A stretch of 64,000 nt of DNA from an uncultured Erythrobacter sp. (GTDB taxonomy: Bacteria; Pseudomonadota; Alphaproteobacteria; Sphingomonadales; Sphingomonadaceae), in contig CANLPY010000001.1 of NCBI GenBank assembly GCA_947493165.1, positions 1,712,501 to 1,776,500 of the forward strand, in the 5' to 3' direction. The notes under the pieces are model-generated. The model saw nothing but the letters and a program-made list of their open reading frames with translations. It did not search any database and was not told where the DNA came from. Every line of letters begins with the position of its first letter. The stretch's first letter is position 1. Position numbers and translations under genes: made by a program. Of this stretch, positions 61,501 through 64,000 are shown in pieces.

Positions 61501-61535
61501 CGAGGCATCTCTTTTCTAACTCAATAGAGGCAGTG

Positions 61536-62291
61536 ATGGCTTCACGCGACTTGCTAGATTCCGTAACCGCCAAATGGATAATCCGTACGGCCCAAGAATG
61601 TTTGAAAAGCCGCGCCAAATTCTGCGCGATTAATACCTGGCAACACCTTGAGCATGCCGCAAGAATCGCAGACATTGCTCCCACTGTTTCTTTTTTCTGT
61701 TCGACACATGCTGTCGAGGAAGCTGTTGCTGGGTTCGTTTGCTCGGCAAAGGTAAACGGCTTCCAGAAAGAGGCAAAGACGGTAAACATCAAAGATCATT
61801 ACCAGAAAGCAATGGTCGCGGCATTTGCGCGATTAATTGCTGATCGTGCGAAAGACATAGAACTTCATTTTGCTTATTATCCTGAAAAAGAAGATTTATT
61901 CGCTCGTATTCCGCGTGGTGATCGGCAAGAATATCATAGGCTGACCCTAAGCTTGCTGTCCTATAATCCCGTCGGAGGAGACAAATCAGCCGACAACGCG
62001 ACAGACGATTTTTTGTCTCAGTTTGCAGATATAACCGCGATGAAAAAAGCACTTCGGAAGCATGCGGACTTACGAAATAAAGCGTTATACGCGAGCGAGG
62101 AGGGCACCCCCGCAATGAAATCTGGGGACTTGAAAGATGCACTTCGAAGCAACACTATCACCGCGCTAGGCCTGATATGGGCCTCCGCAGATCTAGCTCG
62201 GCATTCGTCTGAAAAACCTCCGCTGGTATGTCAGCTCTTTGGCGCGATGAATCGTATCGAGGGCGCTTCAAGCTGTACGAAAAATCAGTGA
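61536..62291 (+). CDS. orphan protein of unknown function, lower-GC, possibly AbiV/HEPN-like
   Basis: About 251 residues from ATG 61536 (GAGG site 5 nt upstream). It is mostly helical. An N-terminal segment with ...VSFFCSTHAVEEAVAGFV, a later IKDHYQKAM and a C-terminal LRKHADLRNKALYASEEG loosely recall AbiV-type HEPN proteins, but this is resemblance by eye only. Base composition is visibly richer in A/T than its neighbours. It sits alone between phaZ (35 bp upstream) and DUF4126, as an acquired cargo gene would. Confidence 0.65.
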   Translation: MASRDLLDSVTAKWIIRTAQECLKSRAKFCAINTWQHLEHAARIADIAPTVSFFCSTHAVEEAVAGFVCSAKVNGFQKEAKTVNIKDHYQKAMVAAFARLIADRAKDIELHFAYYPEKEDLFARIPRGDRQEYHRLTLSLLSYNPVGGDKSADNATDDFLSQFADITAMKKALRKHADLRNKALYASEEGTPAMKSGDLKDALRSNTITALGLIWASADLARHSSEKPPLVCQLFGAMNRIEGASSCTKNQ

Positions 62292-62307
62292 ATGTCTTTT
62301 TTAGCAC

Positions 62308-62907
62308 TTAGCCCTCAATCTTCGGCGTTCTGAAAAACAGCCGCTTGATCACGCGCCGCGCCCATAGCAGCAGCAGGACCACCAGCACCAGCAGAACCAG
62401 CGCGATCCCGCCTGCCACCAGCGGATATTCATAGGCGACATAGAGCAGTCCTACGGTCGCGACGTCCTCTGCGCTGGAGGCCATCACATTGCTGACCGGC
62501 TCGGGTGAGGTGTTGACCACGGCCCGCGCGCTCGCCTTGCCGCCATGCGCCAAGAAGCTCGCTCCGCCGCCCAGCAGAAACGCCACCACTTGCATCGCCG
62601 GGTCCGAGGGATCAACAATCGCCAGCGCCAGCAATGCCCCACCAACCGGTCGCACCAAAGTGTGCACCGTGTCCCAGATGCTATCGAGCCACATCACCTT
62701 ATCGGCAAAGAACTCCGCCAGCGCACCAAGCGCGGCGATGCCCATCACCCATGGATTTTCAAGCACGCCAAGGCTGGCCAAATGCTCCGGGATCGGAATT
62801 GCATCCAGCCGCATGGCCAGGCCCGTTGCAAACACACACAGATAAAGGCGCCAGCCGCTCAGCAGACTGACACTTCCCGCAATCCCGATGATTTCCATTA
62901 TGCCCAT
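62308..62907 (-). CDS. DUF4126 membrane protein
   Basis: About 199 residues from ATG 62907; an ATG at 62898 is an alternative. Family segments are SGWRLYLCVFATGLAMRLD, ALAEFFADKVMWLDSIWDT and VAFLLGGGASFLAHGGKASAR, with membrane segments throughout. The function of the family is unknown. It ends 17 bp from the convergent orphan gene. The longer reading from 62967 starts inside a terminator and is rejected. Confidence 0.86.
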   Translation of the reverse strand: MGIMEIIGIAGSVSLLSGWRLYLCVFATGLAMRLDAIPIPEHLASLGVLENPWVMGIAALGALAEFFADKVMWLDSIWDTVHTLVRPVGGALLALAIVDPSDPAMQVVAFLLGGGASFLAHGGKASARAVVNTSPEPVSNVMASSAEDVATVGLLYVAYEYPLVAGGIALVLLVLVVLLLLWARRVIKRLFFRTPKIEG

Positions 62908-62935
62908 GACGCGAGTGTAGCCCGAAACGCTCGCA

Positions 62936-62971
62936 AAGAAAAAGGCGGTGCAGGATTGCTCCCACACCGCC
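62936..62971 (-). terminator. intrinsic terminator of the thiolase gene
   Basis: On the minus strand GGCGGTG pairs with CACCGCC (7 bp, inner GGA/TCC), and TTTTTCTTT follows. It lies about 60 bp after the thiolase stop and just before the DUF4126 start. Confidence 0.75.
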
Positions 62972-63029
62972 CGTTTCGTCTAGAGTTCCTTGGCCGCGAG
63001 AAGGCCCATCGGCATCCTCGCTCCAAACA

Positions 63030-64000
63030 CTACAACACTTCAAACATGCCCGCTGCGCCCATGCCTCCGCCGACGCACATGGTCACTACGACATATTTTG
63101 CGCCGCGGCGCTTGCCTTCGATCAATGCGTGACCGACACAGCGTGCGCCGGTCATGCCGTATGGGTGGCCAATGGAGATTGAGCCGCCGTTGACGTTCAA
63201 GATATCGTTATCAAGTCCGAGCTTATCGCGGCAGTAGAGAACCTGAACAGCGAACGCCTCATTCAGCTCCCAAAGGCCAACTTCGTCTTGCTTGATGCCG
63301 GTTTGCTTGAGCAATTTCGGGATCGCATAGATCGGGCCAATGCCCATCTCATCAGGCTGTGTGCCAGCAACCGCCATACCGACATAGCGGCCCAGCGGGG
63401 TCAGGCCTTTTTGCTCAGCCAGCTTCGCTTCCATCAGAACGCTTGCCGAAGAACCATCGGAAAGCTGGGATGCATTACCCGCTGTGATCACCTTGTCCGG
63501 GCCCATCACTGGGTTGAGCGATTGCAGACCCTCCAAGGTAGTCGAAGGACGGTTGCCTTCGTCCTTTGTCAACGTGTGCTCAACTTGGCTGACTTCACCG
63601 GTTTCCTTGTCCTTCACGTTCATGGTGGTGGTGACAGGGATGATTTCATCGTCGAACTTGCCGGCTTCTTGGCCAGCAGCGGTGCGCATTTGGGATTGCA
63701 GCGCATATTCGTCTTGCGCTTCGCGGCTGATGCCATAGCGGGCGGCAACCGTTTCCGCGGTTTGCAACATAGGCATGTAGACATCTTTGTGCATGGCAAG
63801 GAGTGACGGATCCATCTGGACCCGCATTTCCGGGGTTTGAACCATTGAAATGGAGTCCTGGCCACCACCGACGACGATATCCATATTGTCGACAATGATT
63901 TGCTTTGCAGCGGTGCTGATCGCCATCAAACCCGACGAACATTGGCGGTCAATGGTTTGAGCTGCGACAGAAACCGGAGCGCCGCCGCGAAGGGCAACTT
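63030..64000 (-). CDS. acetyl-CoA C-acetyltransferase (thiolase), 5' end cut by the window
   Basis: At least 323 residues, continuing beyond base 64000 without a stop, so its N-terminus is outside. The catalytic Cys is readable just before the first internal Met, in [17 protein letters not shown], with His in [20 protein letters not shown] and the second Cys in [18 protein letters not shown]. It resembles the fatty-acid oxidation thiolases (FadI/FadA-like) rather than the biosynthetic PhaA type, but this is not certain. An internal ATG at 63929 is not the start. Confidence 0.92.
   Translation of the reverse strand, partial: VALRGGAPVSVAAQTIDRQCSSGLMAISTAAKQIIVDNMDIVVGGGQDSISMVQTPEMRVQMDPSLLAMHKDVYMPMLQTAETVAARYGISREAQDEYALQSQMRTAAGQEAGKFDDEIIPVTTTMNVKDKETGEVSQVEHTLTKDEGNRPSTTLEGLQSLNPVMGPDKVITAGNASQLSDGSSASVLMEAKLAEQKGLTPLGRYVGMAVAGTQPDEMGIGPIYAIPKLLKQTGIKQDEVGLWELNEAFAVQVLYCRDKLGLDNDILNVNGGSISIGHPYGMTGARCVGHALIEGKRRGAKYVVVTMCVGGGMGAAGMFEVL

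Noticed and set aside
1-64000. tRNA, rRNA, CRISPR arrays, insertion sequences or prophage genes
   Set aside because: I looked for conserved stems, regularly spaced repeats and transposase- or phage-like proteins and saw none.

Overview
The window is chromosomal DNA of an alphaproteobacterium, most likely Sphingomonadales and probably the Erythrobacter/Altererythrobacter group. This rests on the overall protein character and moderately high GC, and on typical Gram-negative contents: FtsK, LolA, Lgt, GlnD, an OprO/P-type porin, an intracellular PHA depolymerase and liu-type leucine catabolism. Coding density is high, with many 1-4 bp overlaps (ATGA, GTGA, TAATG). I saw no tRNA or rRNA gene, CRISPR array, insertion sequence or prophage.

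Layout. 1-5.4 kb: an M50-like membrane peptidase, a TetR regulator, an acyltransferase and a partial leucine-degradation operon (ivd, a small membrane protein, mccB). 5.6-10.4 kb: a GAF-PAS-HWE histidine kinase, a lipoprotein, a two-gene osmoprotectant-type ABC importer whose permease is fused to its binding domain, and a DUF2147 protein. 10.4-21.3 kb: a MidA-like methyltransferase, lgt, an acyl-CoA ligase, glnD, a PLP-binding YggS protein, a ThiE-like protein and ftsK. 21.4-24.1 kb: a phosphate porin and PstS, each behind a candidate Pho box. 24.1-34.8 kb: an Old Yellow Enzyme, a thioesterase, two peptidases, a VOC protein, an EF-hand protein followed by a two-component system, and a GST-like protein. 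34.9-45.9 kb: a YjgR-type ATPase, pabBC, rluA-like, arfB, rpmG, lolA, phoA (third candidate Pho box), xth, ribA, a GNAT enzyme and a beta-helix protein. 46-51.4 kb: two small lipoproteins, then an acyl-CoA dehydrogenase/CoA-transferase/thiolase/MaoC cluster. 51.4-58 kb: an SPFH/ribbon-helix-helix/membrane protein operon, ppk2, phhA, a GlsB-type protein, uppP and an M13 peptidase. 58-64 kb: an ABC exporter, phaZ, a lower-GC orphan gene, DUF4126 and a thiolase cut by the window edge.

Phosphate and storage metabolism recur: porin, PstS and PhoA for scavenging, PPK2 for polyphosphate, PhaZ for PHA. Acyl-CoA catabolism is the other theme (ivd/mccB, the 46.7-51.4 kb cluster, two thiolases, a ligase and a thioesterase).

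The least expected signals are non-coding. They are a probable small RNA with its own promoter and terminator (about 40726-40848); a long structured leader with a Cys-rich upstream ORF before the EF-hand gene (30488-30663); a two-copy intergenic repeat whose hairpins differ by compensatory changes (about 40.9 and 48.0 kb); a long AT-rich dyad before the SPFH/RHH operon (52850-52881); and a 10-bp hairpin touching the uppP start codon. All functions are inferred by reading the sequence; no database search was run.
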